DNA of 14,753 nucleotides from positions 1-14,753 of the forward strand of contig JAIFNF010000002.1 of the NCBI GenBank assembly GCA_020047885.1, given 5' to 3'. This DNA is from Gammaproteobacteria bacterium (lineage in GTDB: Bacteria; Pseudomonadota; Gammaproteobacteria; Competibacterales; Competibacteraceae). Below are positions 1 to 6,519 of the stretch, piece after piece. Every line of letters starts with the position of its first letter. Positions within the stretch are counted from its first letter, which is position 1. Below the pieces are notes generated by a model. It was given only the letters and a program-made list of their open reading frames with translations, made no database searches and was not told the origin of the DNA. A program made the translations under genes and the position numbers.

Positions 1-1148
1 GCGTCGCGCAGGGCGTCGGCCTTGTCGGTGCGCTCCCAGGTGAATTCCGGTTCTTCGCGGCCAAAATGCCCGTAGGCGGCAGTTTTGCAGTAAATGGGTC
101 GAATCAGATCCAGCATTTTCACCAGCCCGTAGGGGCGCAGATCGAAATGGCCGCGCACGATCTCGACCAGCCGCTCTTCGTCAATCTTGCCGGTACCAAA
201 GGTGTTGATGCTGATTGAGGTCGGCTCGGCGACGCCAATCGCATAGGACACCTGAATTTCGCATTTGTCTGCCAGACCGGCGGCGACGATGTTCTTGGCG
301 ACATAGCGGCAGGCATAAGCGGCGGAACGGTCGACCTTGGACGGGTCTTTGCCAGAGAAAGCGCCGCCGCCGTGATGGGCAGAACCGCCGTAGGTATCGA
401 CGATGATCTTACGCCCGGTCAGCCCGCAGTCGCCCACCGGTCCGCCAATCACGAAGCTGCCGGTCGGATTAATATGATACCGCGTGTGCTTGTCCAGCCA
501 TTCCGCAGGCAGCACCGGCAGGATGATGTTTTCCATCACCGCTTCGCAGAGCAATTTGTAGCTGATGTCGGCATCATGCTGGGTGGACAGCACGACCGCT
601 TCAATGCCGACGGCTTTATTGCCTTCGTAGCGGAACGTGACCTGGCTCTTGGCATCGGGCCGCAGCCAGGGCAGGACACCGCTCTTGCGCATCTCCGCTT
701 GTCGCTGCACCAGCCGGTGAGCATAGGTGATCGGCGCAGGCATCAGCACGTCAGTTTCGTTCGTCGCGTAGCCGAACATCAAGCCCTGGTCGCCAGCGCC
801 CTGTTCTTCGGGCTTGTCGCGGTTCACGCCTTGGGCGATATTTGGCGATTGTTTGCCGATGCACGACAGCACCGCGCAGGTGGCGCCGTCGAAGCCGACA
901 TGGGAATTGTCGTAGCCGATGCCGACCACGGTGTTGCGCACGATCTGGTCAAAGTCGACCCAGGCCGTAGTGGTAATTTCGCCGGCCAGCACCACGACGC
1001 CGGTTTTAATCAGCGTTTCGCAGGCAACCCGAGCTTTGGGATCTTCAGCGATAATAGCGTCCAGTACAGCATCGGAAATCTGATCGGCGATTTTATCCGG
1101 ATGCCCTTCGGAAACAGATTCGGAAGTGAACAGGTAGGTGCGGCTCAT
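1..1148 (-). CDS. metK: S-adenosylmethionine synthetase, 3' end cut by the window edge
   Basis: Makes S-adenosylmethionine from methionine and ATP in the cytosol. The minus-strand reading from ATG at 1148 gives 382 complete codons with no stop. It opens [19 protein letters not shown], the family N-terminus with the ATP-site His in GHPDK (about residue 16). Further in come [10 protein letters not shown], the hexapeptide GAGDQG with LMFGYA (about 115-125), and the phosphate-binding stretch [19 protein letters not shown] (about 250-270). The last readable residues are [10 protein letters not shown], which in E. coli MetK (384 aa) lie only a few residues from the end, so almost the whole gene is here. 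An AAGGAT lies about 11 nt before the start codon. It is divergent from the gene at 1307. I see no SAM riboswitch in the leader. Confidence 0.97.
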   Translation of the reverse strand, partial: MSRTYLFTSESVSEGHPDKIADQISDAVLDAIIAEDPKARVACETLIKTGVVVLAGEITTTAWVDFDQIVRNTVVGIGYDNSHVGFDGATCAVLSCIGKQSPNIAQGVNRDKPEEQGAGDQGLMFGYATNETDVLMPAPITYAHRLVQRQAEMRKSGVLPWLRPDAKSQVTFRYEGNKAVGIEAVVLSTQHDADISYKLLCEAVMENIILPVLPAEWLDKHTRYHINPTGSFVIGGPVGDCGLTGRKIIVDTYGGSAHHGGGAFSGKDPSKVDRSAAYACRYVAKNIVAAGLADKCEIQVSYAIGVAEPTSISINTFGTGKIDEERLVEIVRGHFDLRPYGLVKMLDLIRPIYCKTAAYGHFGREEPEFTWERTDKADALRD

Positions 1149-1306
1149 GAGGTGGCGTATCCTTGGACGACGATTGCAGCGAAGGTTCGTGCGCCGAAAC
1201 GGCGGTATCATGGAAAGGGGGGCAGTTTAACCGGAAAATCGTGAATTTGCATCGGTATTTTTTATACTATTTAGTTATTTAAACTTTCGTAAACTGGATA
1301 AAGTCG
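1149..1306. promoter_or_regulatory. Divergent intergenic region with AT-rich promoter-like core
   Basis: This is the spacer between divergent metK and the HExxH gene. The stretch around 1253-1290 is strongly AT-rich against a GC-rich background and should hold both promoters. On the minus strand TTTACG, then 18 nt, then TAGTAT reads as a plausible sigma-70 pair for metK. On the plus strand TATACTAT at 1263-1270 is a possible -10 without a convincing -35. This is pattern matching only. Confidence 0.35.
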
Positions 1307-1819
1307 ATGATGAACGCGCCTTCCAAACGCCCCGTTTTGACCTGCGCTGACTTGGGCTGTGAACCGTTAATGGTGCTGCTGGCGCGCTATGGGTTGCGCG
1401 TGGATTGGGTGTCAGCAGGTAGTGTGATTCCCGGCAGTTATTGGGGCGACAGTGAGGCCGGGTTGATCGGAGATTGTGTGTGGGTCAGGGAGGATACGCC
1501 GGTGCATTCTGCATTGCACGAGGCTTGCCACGCGATTTGTATGGACAGTGCGCGTCGCGCCCGGCTGCATACCAACGCGGGGGGAACCTATCTCGAGGAA
1601 AATGGCGTCTGCTATCTGCAAATTCTGCTGGCCGATGGGTTGCCGGGCGTGGGGCGGGAGCGGATGTGGGCGGATATGGATGCCTGGGGCTACAGTTTTC
1701 GGCTGGGTTCGACCCGCGCCTGGTTTGAACAGGATGCTGAAGACGCCCGGAAATGGCTGATTCAGCATGAGTTGATTGATCAGAACGAGCAGCCACTCTG
1801 GCGGTTGCGGCAGGACTGA
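1307..1819 (+). CDS. Uncharacterised HExxH protein, possible zinc metallopeptidase fold
   Basis: A 170-residue soluble protein with no signal peptide or membrane segment. The start is ATG at 1307; a second ATG follows directly at 1310. The clearest motif is HEACH at residues 71-75, an HExxH zinc-binding signature, preceded by VREDTPVHSAL. About 22 residues later comes LEENGVCYLQILLAD, with Glu97/Glu98 as a candidate third ligand. That HExxH-to-Glu arrangement resembles the ImmA/IrrE (M78) type of domain, where a glutamate in a following helix completes the site, but the resemblance is only motif-level. The tail is Trp-rich and charged. It stands alone between metK and a gene remnant, so context gives no function. 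It could be a real peptidase or a structural relative without activity. Codon-scale base composition matches the neighbours. Confidence 0.8.
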   Translation: MMNAPSKRPVLTCADLGCEPLMVLLARYGLRVDWVSAGSVIPGSYWGDSEAGLIGDCVWVREDTPVHSALHEACHAICMDSARRARLHTNAGGTYLEENGVCYLQILLADGLPGVGRERMWADMDAWGYSFRLGSTRAWFEQDAEDARKWLIQHELIDQNEQPLWRLRQD

Positions 1820-1823
1820 CAGG

Positions 1824-2006
1824 TGGGTAATCTATCCCGACAGCAACGGCAAATCCATAGCCGATAACCCCCGGCAATTGGATTACATCGTGACAATTGA
1901 AGGCGGACTAATCGCGATGTTCGTGGAAATGGAGCGCCACGCTGACGCTGAACGGCAGCAAGACCGTGAGGACGGGGGATTTAGCTTGACATACTCCCCG
2001 CCCTGA
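1824..2006 (+). pseudogene. Remnant of a Uma2-family (DUF820) endonuclease-like gene
   Basis: Directly after the stop of the HExxH gene, the frame beginning TGG at 1824 reads WVIYPDSNGKSIADNPRQ and then LDYIVTIEGGLIAMF. I recognise this as the conserved N-terminus of Uma2-family proteins (usual form IYPDSDGKPMADNTRQF...YIVTI). The match stops near 1922. What follows, VEMERHADAERQQDRE, resembles the charged C-terminal tail of such proteins, so the roughly 100-150 residue nuclease core between the two parts is missing. No credible start codon or ribosome site precedes it. The frame runs into the IS element at 1986 and stops at 2004-2006. Uma2 genes are abundant and often decayed in many bacterial genomes. 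Recognition is from memory of the family, not from a search. Confidence 0.6.
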
Positions 2007-2180
2007 AGGACGGGGATTCCTCTGTAGAGGGTATGATGCCCCATACCGAGAACACTGAATGTTCTCTGCTCTCCCCCATAGGGCAAGCCCTATGGGTGGC
2101 ACAACCCACCGGCAGCAGATGAGCCGAAACAGAATGCTTTTGAACACGATCCAGGTTTTACCTGCTCATCTTTTGAGCAG
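1986..2180 (-). ncRNA. Candidate omega-RNA-like structured RNA inside the IS element
   Basis: Between the terminal hairpins lie several perfect inverted repeats: 2162-2168/2174-2180 (7 bp, 5-nt loop), 2075-2084/2087-2096 (10 bp around AA), 2048-2054/2060-2066 (7 bp, 5-nt loop) and 2030-2035/2042-2047 (6 bp). The last two abut with no spacer. On the minus strand the chain ends at the right end, which is where TnpB guide RNAs of IS605-type elements lie, with the flanking genomic bases acting as guide. Here those would start GCTAAATCC from 1985 downwards. Transcription and function are inferred only. Confidence 0.3.
1996..2015 (-). repeat. Right-end subterminal hairpin of the IS element
   Basis: CCCCGCCC and GGACGGGG pair around a TGAA loop on the plus strand, with one mismatch (C2001 against A2010). 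On the minus strand GAAT lies immediately 5' of it and TCAA six bases 3' of it, matching the IS608 right-end layout. Confidence 0.85.
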
Positions 2181-2267
2181 AACCGCATACCTTAGAATTG
2201 CCAAAGAGCGAACAATCGTCGGTGGCGTCATCGCGATGGCCGACTTAGGGAGCATAGCAAAAAAGAA

Positions 2268-2284
2268 GGCGAACTGCGTTCGCC
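2268..2284. repeat. Hairpin next to the left end of the IS element
   Basis: GGCGAAC (2268-2274) and GTTCGCC (2278-2284) form a perfect 7-bp stem around TGC, 11 bp from the left-end hairpin. It may belong to the structured interior of the element. Confidence 0.5.
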
Positions 2285-2295
2285 GCGCTATCCAT

Positions 2296-2315
2296 CCCCG
2301 CCCTGAAGGGCGAGG
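2296..2315 (-). repeat. Left-end subterminal hairpin of the IS element
   Basis: CCCCGCCC and GGGCGAGG pair around TGAA, with one mismatch (C2298 against A2313). Its sequence is nearly identical to the right-end hairpin and in the same orientation. On the minus strand AAAG lies immediately 5' of it, and TTAC ends 17 bases 5' of the stem at the element border. Confidence 0.85.
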
Positions 2316-2337
2316 CTTTCCGCGCAATTCAGGTAAT

Positions 2338-2366
2338 TTGTGTTATGCCGGAACCCGCTTTAAGCT
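2338..2366 (+). promoter_or_regulatory. Possible sigma-70 promoter for leuCDB
   Basis: TTGTGT at 2338-2343, a 17-nt spacer, and TAAGCT at 2361-2366 fit a weak sigma-70 pattern just outside the IS border, 30 nt before the leuC start. There is no leucine-rich leader peptide or obvious attenuator. If this is the true promoter, the IS insertion left it intact but replaced everything upstream of it. Confidence 0.25.
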
Positions 2367-2395
2367 TACAGATTCATTTGGGCAGGAGGTAGTTA

Positions 2396-3799
2396 ATGGC
2401 TGGAAAAACGCTCTACGACAAGCTTTGGGACGCCCATCAGGTGCGGATCGATCCTGATGGCACGGCGCTGCTGTATATCGACCGTCACCTGGTGCATGAA
2501 GTCACTTCCCCGCAGGCCTTTGAAGGTCTGCAACTGGCGGGACGCCCACCGTGGCGGCGGGAATCCATGGTCGCCATGCCCGATCACAATACGCCGACCA
2601 CTCCCGGTTTCACCACCATCGACGACCCGGTGTCCCGCTTGCAGGTGGAGACGCTGGACGCGAACGCTCGTCGCTACGGTCTGCGCTATTTCGCCATTGG
2701 CGATCTGCGCCGGGGCATCGTTCACGTCGCCGGGCCTGAACAGGGCGCTACGCTCCCCGGAATGACCGTGGTCTGCGGCGATTCCCACACCTCCACGCAT
2801 GGCGCGTTCGGGGCGCTGGCTTTCGGCGTCGGCACGTCCGAAGTCGAGCATGTCATGGCGACCCAGTGCCTGATTCAGAAGAAATCGAAAGCGATGCTGA
2901 TTCGCGTCGATGGCCAGACCGGGCCGGGCGTCACCGCCAAGGACATCGTACTGGCCATTATTGGTCACATCGGCACTGCGGGCGGCACCGGTTACGCGGT
3001 CGAATTCGGCGGCGACGCCATTCAGACGCTGAGTATGGAAGGGCGGATGACCGTCTGCAACATGGCCATTGAAGCCGGAGCGCGGGCGGGGATGATCGCG
3101 GTCGATCAGACCACGATCGACTATCTACACGGTCGGAGTTCCGCGCCGACCGGTGAGGTGTGGAATCAGGCCGTGGCCGAATGGCGCGAACTGCACAGCG
3201 ATTCCGACGCGGTATTTGACCGGGTGGTCACCCTGGACGCGGCGGCGATCAAGCCACAGGTCACTTGGGGCACCTCGCCGGAAATGGTGGTCGCCATTGA
3301 TGGATCCGTGCCAGATCCGGTCCGCGAAGCCGATCCCACCAAGCGCAACAGCATCGAGCAGGCGCTGCACTACATGGGCCTGCAACCCAATACGCCCATC
3401 ACCGATATTTCGCTGGACCGGGTGTTTATCGGTTCCTGCACCAATGGCCGGATTGAGGATTTGCGCGCCGCGGCGGCGGTCATCAAGGGTCGCAAGGTCT
3501 CGGGGACACTGAAACAGGCGCTGGTGGTGCCGGGTTCGGGACTGGTCAAACAACAGGCCGAGCGCGAAGGTCTGCATCAGATTTTTCTGGCTGCCGGATT
3601 CGAGTGGCGCGAGCCGGGTTGTTCCATGTGTCTGGCGATGAACGCCGACCGATTGCTGGCGGGCGAACACTGCGCCTCCACGTCCAACCGCAATTTTGAA
3701 GGGCGGCAGGGGCAGGGCGGACGCACCCATCTGGTCAGCCCGGCCATGGCAGCGGCAGCCGCTATCGCCGGTCATTTCGTCGATGTGCGCACGTTCTGA
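2396..3799 (+). CDS. leuC: 3-isopropylmalate dehydratase, large subunit
   Basis: With LeuD it isomerises 2-isopropylmalate to 3-isopropylmalate, the second step of leucine synthesis. The 467 residues are essentially E. coli length (466). It starts [14 protein letters not shown]. It carries [19 protein letters not shown] (about 124-142) and the three cysteines that hold the [4Fe-4S] cluster: Cys348 in [14 protein letters not shown], and Cys409 and Cys412 in [11 protein letters not shown]. The start is fixed by AGGAGGT at 2384-2390, five bases before ATG at 2396. It is the first gene of leuCDB; its stop codon TGA overlaps the GAGGAG used by leuD. The gene looks intact. Confidence 0.98.
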   Translation: MAGKTLYDKLWDAHQVRIDPDGTALLYIDRHLVHEVTSPQAFEGLQLAGRPPWRRESMVAMPDHNTPTTPGFTTIDDPVSRLQVETLDANARRYGLRYFAIGDLRRGIVHVAGPEQGATLPGMTVVCGDSHTSTHGAFGALAFGVGTSEVEHVMATQCLIQKKSKAMLIRVDGQTGPGVTAKDIVLAIIGHIGTAGGTGYAVEFGGDAIQTLSMEGRMTVCNMAIEAGARAGMIAVDQTTIDYLHGRSSAPTGEVWNQAVAEWRELHSDSDAVFDRVVTLDAAAIKPQVTWGTSPEMVVAIDGSVPDPVREADPTKRNSIEQALHYMGLQPNTPITDISLDRVFIGSCTNGRIEDLRAAAAVIKGRKVSGTLKQALVVPGSGLVKQQAEREGLHQIFLAAGFEWREPGCSMCLAMNADRLLAGEHCASTSNRNFEGRQGQGGRTHLVSPAMAAAAAIAGHFVDVRTF

Positions 3800-3810
3800 G
3801 GAGTTTGCTG

Positions 3811-4449
3811 ATGAGAGCCTTTACCCAACTGGAGGGTCTGGTGGTGCCGGTGGATCGGGCGAATGTAGACACCGACGCCATCATTCCCAAGCAGTTTCTG
3901 AAATCCATTAACCGCACCGGCTTTGGCCCCTACCTGTTCGACGAATGGCGCTATCTGGATCATGGCGAGCCGGGGATAGACTGTGCCGGGCGGCCGTTGA
4001 ATACCGCCTTCGTTCTGAACCAGTCGCACTATCAGGGCGCGAGCATCCTGCTGGGGCGGGAGAATTTTGGCTGCGGCTCCTCGCGGGAACATGCGGTGTG
4101 GGCGCTGGATGAATACGGTATTCGCTGCGTCATCGCGCCCAGTTTTGCCGACATCTTTTGCGGCAACTGCTTCAAATCGGGCCTGTTACCCATCGCACTG
4201 GACGCTGCTATCATCGAGCGCCTGTTCCGCGAAGTGGAAGCGACGCCCGGTTATCGGCTATCAGTCAATCTCGCCGCGCAGACCGTGACGCTGCCCACTG
4301 GCGAGTCCATCGCCTTTGAAGTCGATCCGTTCCGCAAGGAATGTCTGCTCAACGGTTGGGATGACATCAGCCTGACCCTGCGCCATGCCGACGAGATTCG
4401 CGCCTTTGAGGCTCGGCGGCGGCAGGCGGCACCCTGGCTGTTTGCCTGA
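3811..4449 (+). CDS. leuD: 3-isopropylmalate dehydratase, small subunit
   Basis: Small 'swivel' subunit that completes the isopropylmalate isomerase active site with LeuC. 212 residues from ATG 3811, [20 protein letters not shown]. Hallmarks are the N-terminal [13 protein letters not shown] and the phosphate/substrate loop [18 protein letters not shown] (about 85-102). Upstream in-frame TTG at 3805 is rejected because GAGGAG at 3798-3803 is well spaced (7 nt) for ATG 3811 and too close for the TTG. Only 11 bp separate it from the leuC stop, so the two are translationally coupled. The C-terminus ([14 protein letters not shown]) is complete. Confidence 0.98.
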   Translation: MRAFTQLEGLVVPVDRANVDTDAIIPKQFLKSINRTGFGPYLFDEWRYLDHGEPGIDCAGRPLNTAFVLNQSHYQGASILLGRENFGCGSSREHAVWALDEYGIRCVIAPSFADIFCGNCFKSGLLPIALDAAIIERLFREVEATPGYRLSVNLAAQTVTLPTGESIAFEVDPFRKECLLNGWDDISLTLRHADEIRAFEARRRQAAPWLFA

Positions 4450-4466
4450 GAGACCCTCACCCCCAA

Positions 4467-4489
4467 CCCCTCTCCCATGGGGAGAGGGG
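4467..4489. repeat. Palindromic intergenic repeat between leuD and leuB
   Basis: CCCCTCTCCC (4467-4476) and GGGAGAGGGG (4480-4489) form a perfect 10-bp stem around ATG, preceded by CCCTCACCCCCAA. This is the shape of a palindrome widely dispersed between genes in many proteobacteria. No T-run follows, so it is not a convincing terminator. Its right arm and the next two bases (GGGGAG, 4486-4491) are also the only purine-rich ribosome-site candidate for leuB, 11 nt before its ATG. Confidence 0.65.
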
Positions 4490-4502
4490 AGTAAAAAATA
4501 CC

Positions 4503-5150
4503 ATGACCGCCAAGATTCTGATTCTCCCCGGCGATGGTATTGGTCCGGAAATCGTCGCTGAGGCAGTGAAAGTGCTGGAATGCCTGCGCCAGGAACACGG
4601 CCTCGATGTCGCGCTGGACTATGGCCTACTCGGGGGTTGCGCAGTGGATGCGCTTGGTTCGCCATATCCCGAGGCCACCCGCAGCCAGGCGCAGGACGCC
4701 GATGCCATTTTGCTGGGCGTAGTCGGCGGGCCGAAGTGGGCATCGCTGGACCGTCCGCAGCGCCCGGAAAGCGGTCTGCTGACCCTGCGCGCTGATCTGC
4801 AATGCTTCACCAATTTGCGCCCGGCTATTCTCTACCCACAACTGGCTGCTGCTTCAATCGGCATGTTGCCGTCGGCGTCGCTGAATGCGCAGGGCAAGGG
4901 TTTGTACGAACCGATTCACGGCTCCGCGCCGGATATTGCGGGCAAAGGCATCGCCAATCCGCTGGCGATGATTCTGTCCGTGGCGATGCTGCTGCGCCAT
5001 AGCTTGAATCAGCCGGAATTGGCAGAACGGGTAGAACATGCTGTCGGGCAGGTGCTGGATCAGGGATTGCGCACCCTGGATATTACCGCCACCGGTATGA
5101 CGGCGGTGGGTACCCAGGCCATGGGCGATGCCGTAGTGGCGGCGTTGTAG
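4503..5150 (+). pseudogene. leuB: 3-isopropylmalate dehydrogenase with an in-frame deletion of its catalytic core
   Basis: Intact LeuB oxidises 3-isopropylmalate with NAD+ in leucine synthesis; family members are about 355-365 residues. This frame has only 215. Residues 1-118 match the N-terminal half ([46 protein letters not shown]). From residue 119 it continues with the C-terminal part ([19 protein letters not shown], then [18 protein letters not shown]). The join lies near 4853-4857, where AAAS runs straight into IGMLP. About 140-145 residues are absent: the RELTGGIYFG loop with its Tyr, the catalytic Lys of the SVDKANVL region, and the Asp residues of DNAAMQL and GDILSDE that bind the divalent metal and isopropylmalate. 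Frame is kept and the stop (5148-5150) is normal, but the product should be inactive. It may be a true deletion, with another leuB elsewhere, or an assembly collapse. Confidence 0.85.
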
Positions 5151-5221
5151 TGAAAGTTTGGTTATCACGTTTTAGGGCGGAAGTGACCGCTCTGGGCACA
5201 TCTTCAAGTTGAGGCATGACA

Positions 5222-6337
5222 ATGATGAAGCGTACAGGTCTGGTCGGCTGGCGGGGCATGGTGGGTTCCGTGCTGATGGAGCGGATGCGGGCGGAACATG
5301 ATTTCGCCCTGATCGATCCGGTGTTTTTCACCACGTCCAATGTGGGGGGCGAGGGGCCAGCCATTGGCCGCGAAACGCCGCCGCTCAAGGATGCCCGGTC
5401 GCTGGATGAATTGAAAACGCTGGATGTGATTATCACCTGCCAGGGCGGTGATTATACGAATGAGATGTATCCGCAACTGCGTGCCGCTGGCTGGAAAGGC
5501 TATTGGATTGACGCCGCCTCCGCGCTGCGCATGAAAGAGGATGCCGTGATCATTCTCGATCCGGTCAATCGCCAGGTTATTCAGAACGCGCTCGCCAGGG
5601 GCGTCAAGGACTACATCGGCGGCAACTGCACGGTGAGTCTGATGCTGATGGGTCTCGGCGGGCTGTTCGCCCACGGGCTGGTGGAATGGATGAGCGCCAT
5701 GACCTACCAGGCCGCCTCCGGGGCTGGCGCGCAGAATATGCGGGAACTGATCCAGCAGATGGGCGCAATTCACCACGCGGTCGCGGATCGGCTAGATCAA
5801 CCGGCTTCGGCGATTCTGGAAATTGACCGCATCGTCGCGGATACCTTGCGCTCCAGAACTTTCCCCACCGAGCAGTTCGGCGTCCCGCTGGCCGGTAGTC
5901 TGATCCCCTGGATCGACAAGGCCATGGATAACGGCCAGAGTCGCGAAGAATGGAAAGGGCAGGCTGAGACTAACAAGATTCTGGGTCGAGCCGATCAACC
6001 CATTCCCGTTGACGGTCTCTGCGTTCGGGTGGGCGCGATGCGTTGCCACAGCCAGGCGCTGACCATCAAGCTGACCCGCGACGCGCCCCTGGATGAACTG
6101 GTCGAAATCATCGGCAGCGCCAACGACTGGGTGAAGGTCGTACCCAACGAGCGGGAACGGTCGATCCGCGAACTCACGCCTGCCGCCGTCACGGGGATGT
6201 TGAACGTCCCGGTGGGTCGGTTGCGCAAGCTCAACATGGGACCGTATTACCTCGGTGCTTTTACCTGCGGCGATCAACTGTTGTGGGGCGCCGCCGAACC
6301 GCTGCGGCGAATGCTGCGGATGCTGTTGGAAGCCTGA
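5222..6337 (+). CDS. asd: Aspartate-semialdehyde dehydrogenase
   Basis: Reduces aspartyl phosphate to aspartate semialdehyde with NADPH, feeding lysine, diaminopimelate, methionine and threonine synthesis. 371 residues, of the enterobacterial Asd type (367 in E. coli). The N-terminal nucleotide loop is [14 protein letters not shown]. Cys136 in [12 protein letters not shown] is the catalytic nucleophile and His276 in [15 protein letters not shown] the acid-base residue. [18 protein letters not shown] and the terminal [15 protein letters not shown] are also family-typical. I place the start at ATG 5222 because TTGAGG (5209-5214) is 7 nt before it; ATG 5216 lies too close to that site and ATG 5225 is possible. 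It follows leuB by 71 bp, the usual gammaproteobacterial order, and is complete. Confidence 0.97.
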   Translation: MMKRTGLVGWRGMVGSVLMERMRAEHDFALIDPVFFTTSNVGGEGPAIGRETPPLKDARSLDELKTLDVIITCQGGDYTNEMYPQLRAAGWKGYWIDAASALRMKEDAVIILDPVNRQVIQNALARGVKDYIGGNCTVSLMLMGLGGLFAHGLVEWMSAMTYQAASGAGAQNMRELIQQMGAIHHAVADRLDQPASAILEIDRIVADTLRSRTFPTEQFGVPLAGSLIPWIDKAMDNGQSREEWKGQAETNKILGRADQPIPVDGLCVRVGAMRCHSQALTIKLTRDAPLDELVEIIGSANDWVKVVPNERERSIRELTPAAVTGMLNVPVGRLRKLNMGPYYLGAFTCGDQLLWGAAEPLRRMLRMLLEA

Positions 6338-6519
6338 TTTTTTTGCCTGCTTCCCGGTATCCAAATCGCAGAAACGCGCTTTAGGGAGTATCTTTTTAAT
6401 TAAGCTTTGAACCCAATGGCGGTTTGAAGTAAAAAAGCCGCTGGTTCGGTTATCGCCGGCGACATCCATACCAATCCCGCCGGGACCATGACCCTCCGGC
6501 GGCGGAAGGGAGACAGGTC
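6338..6519 (+). other. asd-fimV spacer with a hairpin before fimV
   Basis: 182 bp without a gene. A seven-T run directly follows the asd stop but no proper terminator stem precedes it. An AT-rich patch lies at about 6390-6405. Close to fimV, CCGCCGG (6477-6483) and CCGGCGG (6496-6502) form a 7-bp GC stem with a 12-nt loop, just upstream of the fimV ribosome site AAGGGAGA (6506-6513). The stem might affect translation, but no promoter is clear. Confidence 0.4.

Larger units (their letters stand above)
1986..2332 (-). mobile_element. 347-bp non-autonomous IS200/IS605 (IS608-type) element
   Basis: Read on the minus strand from 2332 to 1986, this has the full set of single-strand recognition signals known for IS608 TnpA. 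The left flank is TTAC (2336-2333). The left guide AAAG (2319-2316) lies directly 5' of the left hairpin (2315-2296). The right guide GAAT (2019-2016) lies directly 5' of the right hairpin (2015-1996). The element ends in TCAA (1989-1986). Both hairpins have the same orientation and nearly the same sequence, as in this family. There is no tnpA or tnpB reading frame inside, so it is a MITE-like derivative needing a transposase supplied elsewhere. It has no target duplication, as expected. It lies between the Uma2 remnant and leuC, ending 63 bp before the leuC start codon. Confidence 0.85.

Noticed and set aside
372..1244. Long plus-strand open frame (290 codons) opposite metK
   Set aside because: It lies entirely antisense to an unmistakable metK and its translation resembles no family; long shadow frames are common in GC-rich genes.
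1149..1306. SAM-responsive riboswitch before metK
   Set aside because: I could not recognise a SAM-I, SAM-II or SAM/SAH core in the leader.
2333..2395. Leucine attenuator or leader peptide before leuC
   Set aside because: No short frame with Leu codons and no terminator/antiterminator pair is visible; the hairpins upstream belong to the IS element.
2059..2457. Plus-strand 132-codon frame across the IS element and leuC start
   Set aside because: It crosses the IS border, overlaps leuC out of frame and has no family-like sequence.
6328..6354. Terminator after asd (GGAAGC...GCTTCC around a T-run)
   Set aside because: The 6-bp stem overlaps the coding end, has a 15-nt loop containing the T-run, and no T-run follows it, so it does not fit an intrinsic terminator.
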